DNA of 25,200 nt from an uncultured Bacilli bacterium (GTDB lineage: Bacteria > Bacillota_I > Bacilli_A > RF39 > UBA660), in contig CAKOPG010000019.1 in NCBI GenBank assembly GCA_934098745.1, positions 1 through 25,200 on the forward strand. The letters run 5' to 3'. Positions 23,631 through 25,200 of this stretch are shown here, piece by piece. Below the pieces are notes generated by a model. The model was not told where the DNA came from, made no database searches, and saw nothing but the letters and a program-made list of their open reading frames with translations. Each line of letters opens with the position of its first letter. Within the stretch, counting starts at the first letter, position 1. The position numbers were made by a program, and so were the translations under genes.

Positions 23631-24560
23631 TTATTTAGTTTTATTTTTTTCTAAAGTTAATTGTTTTTGTGCCATTGCATAGTATATACAAATCCTATAT
23701 CCTGCATAGCCATACATTTTATCTAATCCCGAATAAGTGTAGCCTAAATAACCATTCTTTAATCCTAATGATTTTAAATATTTTGTTCCTAGAACAACCA
23801 TATTTACTCCAATATGTTTTCCACGATAATTATGTGATACTGCAGTACATCCAACACTACCTAATCCCTTAGCTTCAGTTTCAATACTTATAATCAAAGT
23901 TCCACACACTTCATCATTGCAAGTTGCAATCAATACTTTCTGTCTTGAATCATCAGAATATAACTTTTCATTATTATAGTATTTTGAAAAGCTTTGTTCT
24001 GCATCATCTGTACATTTTAATATTTTAGGGATATCATTTACTGTAGCGAATCTATATGTTATTCCATCAATGGTATCACCAATTGATTCAGATGGAAATT
24101 CAATATTATCTAAATCAGCTCTCATGTCAAAACAATTAGCATCTTCCCATGAATGAGAATATCCTCTTTTTGAAAAAAATTTATAGGAATCGTTACTAAC
24201 ATCAGCATATATTTTATCTTCTTTTAATTGTTCATTATAAGGTTTTGTAGCCATGGGAATTCCTGGCATAAGATAATTATCTCCAGCACCTATACTAACT
24301 TTATCATAACCCTTACCGATTATATATTTTTCAGAATCACTTAATAATTTATTACCAATCCCTTTATTTCTATATTCTTCATCAACACATAACATTAGAA
24401 TTGTATTTTTATGTATTATGGATACACCAATAAGCTTTCCACTGTCATTATTTACTTCTATAATTTTATTCTCAGGATTATTGATTATTTCTAATGTTTC
24501 TCTTTCATCTCTAACAATAAAGGGAAAATTTTTTCTAAACATTTCATAGTATTTATTCAT
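23631..24560 (-). CDS. Double-domain GNAT acetyltransferase
   Basis: ATG 24560 is chosen with GAGGAAG upstream. The GTG at 24569 is too close to that ribosome site. Two GNAT folds occur in tandem: the first has the acetyl-CoA loop VDEEYRNKGIGNKLL (about residues 60-80), the second TAVSHNYRGKHIGVNMVVLG and LGYTYSGLDKMYGYAGYRI near the C-terminus. The substrate is unknown; small-molecule or antibiotic acetylation is possible, as for other cassette-borne GNATs, but nothing in the sequence shows it. It is flanked on both sides by AAC(T)TATCTA pairs. Confidence 0.82.
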   Translation of the reverse strand: MNKYYEMFRKNFPFIVRDERETLEIINNPENKIIEVNNDSGKLIGVSIIHKNTILMLCVDEEYRNKGIGNKLLSDSEKYIIGKGYDKVSIGAGDNYLMPGIPMATKPYNEQLKEDKIYADVSNDSYKFFSKRGYSHSWEDANCFDMRADLDNIEFPSESIGDTIDGITYRFATVNDIPKILKCTDDAEQSFSKYYNNEKLYSDDSRQKVLIATCNDEVCGTLIISIETEAKGLGSVGCTAVSHNYRGKHIGVNMVVLGTKYLKSLGLKNGYLGYTYSGLDKMYGYAGYRICIYYAMAQKQLTLEKNKTK

Positions 24561-24623
24561 GATTATCACTTCCTCATTTATTATACCATACGTGCTTAAT
24601 TTTAAGGTTTATTTGGCCTAAAA

Positions 24624-24644
24624 AACTTATCTAAAACTTATCTA
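24624..24644. repeat. Arm-type repeat pair upstream of the GNAT unit
   Basis: AACTTATCTA at 24624-24633 and 24635-24644 (11 bp period). It shares the T variant with the pair at 23598, so both ends of this unit use the same variant, while the tyrS and queuosine units use the G variant. Confidence 0.65.
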
Positions 24645-24727
24645 AACGCCTTTTTTGAGGTGAAATTGCCTAAAAATTGTAAGTAGTGAAAAGCCCGCAA
24701 GTCCTTTATTTATAAGGCTTTGTGAGC

Positions 24728-24769
24728 TTATTTACCACAACACTGTTTATATTTGCGTCCTGAGCCACA
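24728..24769 (-). repeat. SEC-C tail copy D
   Basis: Encodes TCGSGRKYKQCCGK-stop. The right flank differs entirely from the other copies and leads toward the recombinase gene. Confidence 0.72.
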
Positions 24770-24779
24770 TGTTGTAAGA

Positions 24780-24910
24780 ACTCCCATATTTATAATACTT
24801 ATAATATTTATAATATTATTGATATTTCAAGGCTTTGCCGTCTTGGTAACCTATTATATTTATAATATTTATAATATTTATAGTATTTTTGTTATTATAA
24901 ATATTCCTCT
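24780..24910. repeat. AT-rich tandem repeats (about 10 bp period) next to the recombinase
   Basis: Two blocks of TATAATATTTA-type units (24788-24815 and 24855-24900) flank a GC-richer GGCTTTGCCGTC segment. Further right, TTGCAAACAA/TTGCAAACAATG repeats occur at 24913-24938. This would be the arm region of the recombinase-bearing element, using different arm sequences from the three small units. Confidence 0.55.
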
Positions 24911-25054
24911 ATTGCAAACAAATTGCAAACAATGTTTGCATTCATTTACTGAAGTCATTATATTCTCTATATATAACAAATGCCAATGTGCGTTTTCTGT
25001 TTTTGCACATTTATTATACTATAAATATTTATTTTTATCAATGGATCTGTCGGA

Positions 25055-25200
25055 TTATTCATATTTAATAATTTCTTCTATAATTTCAGATTTTGTTATC
25101 TTATCAAAAACATCAGTTGCTAATCGTCTAGATTTTTCTGTACTTGAAATATAATAATTTTCCGTTGTTTCTACATTTCTATGTCCAAGTATATCAGCAA
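25055..25200 (-). CDS. Tyrosine recombinase/integrase, C-terminal part (5' end beyond window)
   Basis: The last 47 codons are visible: ADILGHRNVETTENYYISST, then EKSRRLATDVF, ending IEEIIKYE-stop. LGH followed by TTxxYY is the terminal catalytic box (His and nucleophilic Tyr) of phage/ICE-type tyrosine integrases. The stop is about 285 bp from SEC-C tail D, the usual closeness of an integrase gene to its own attachment site. Confidence 0.88.
   Translation of the reverse strand, partial: ADILGHRNVETTENYYISSTEKSRRLATDVFDKITKSEIIEEIIKYE

Noticed and set aside
20068..24769. Chromosomal integron with attC sites
   Set aside because: The repeats encode a protein C-terminus and are flanked by direct arm repeats, not the imperfect-palindrome attC layout, and the visible recombinase end looks like a phage/ICE integrase. 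The tail-targeting island model fits better.
24753..25154. 133-codon plus-strand ORF beside the recombinase
   Set aside because: It is built from the AT-rich tandem repeats and the antisense of the recombinase gene and has no ribosome site or family likeness.
25055..25200. Assigning this recombinase as the invertase for the promoter modules
   Set aside because: It lies over 20 kb away, next to its own apparent attachment site, and the module arms do not resemble the sequences at SEC-C tail D.

Overview
The window comes from a very AT-rich, low-GC Gram-positive-type bacterium, most likely an uncultured gut Bacillota of the Bacilli / RF39-like kind. The evidence is AGGAGG-type ribosome sites, a tyrosyl T-box leader, membrane-anchored surface proteins with SipW-like N-termini, and codon use dominated by A/T. 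TGA acts as a stop. No rRNA, tRNA or CRISPR array is visible.

Region 1 (1-3620) holds two paralogous surface-protein genes on the minus strand. The first is cut by the window edge. Both have a signal anchor, a divergent stalk and a conserved FGE-sulfatase / C-type-lectin-like display domain. The complete one ends in a GC-rich, A-poor tail (about 1626-1775) that looks like the variable region of a diversity-generating retroelement (DGR). Upstream of each gene lies a similar ~195 bp module: two palindromic sites in inverted orientation flank a strong extended -10 promoter that points away from the gene. The asymmetric cores of the two sites match within a module but differ between modules, as expected for an invertible promoter switch.

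Region 2 (3695-14150) is a mostly single-copy gene stretch: a CmpB-type membrane protein; a rhodanese plus double-thioredoxin pair exposed at the cell surface with a membrane-bound XRE regulator beside it; a Fic protein followed by two tandem TPR + PemK/MazF-like paralogues; and a Tim44-like / MGMT / P-type ATPase cluster.

Region 3 (14153-19933) is decayed accessory DNA: a truncated, frameshifted XRE-membrane regulator, a GNAT-Nudix fusion, a dead IS1595-family element abutting a dead ISL3-family element, and a RhuM-family gene whose natural start seems frameshifted.

Region 4 (20068-25200) looks like an array of small integrated cassettes. Four copies of a SEC-C protein C-terminus (ending CGSGKKYKQCCGK-stop) lie at 20068, 22105, 23453 and 24728. 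They separate three single-gene units, all on the minus strand: T-box-controlled tyrS, a Qng1/DUF2419 queuosine-salvage gene and a double-GNAT gene. Each unit is bounded by tandem AAC(G/T)TATCTA pairs, and a tyrosine recombinase gene starts just past the last tail. I read this as serial integration into the 3' end of a SEC-C gene. Between the T-box and tyrS is a short ORF with five consecutive Tyr codons that overlaps the tyrS start, suggesting a second layer of tyrosine sensing.
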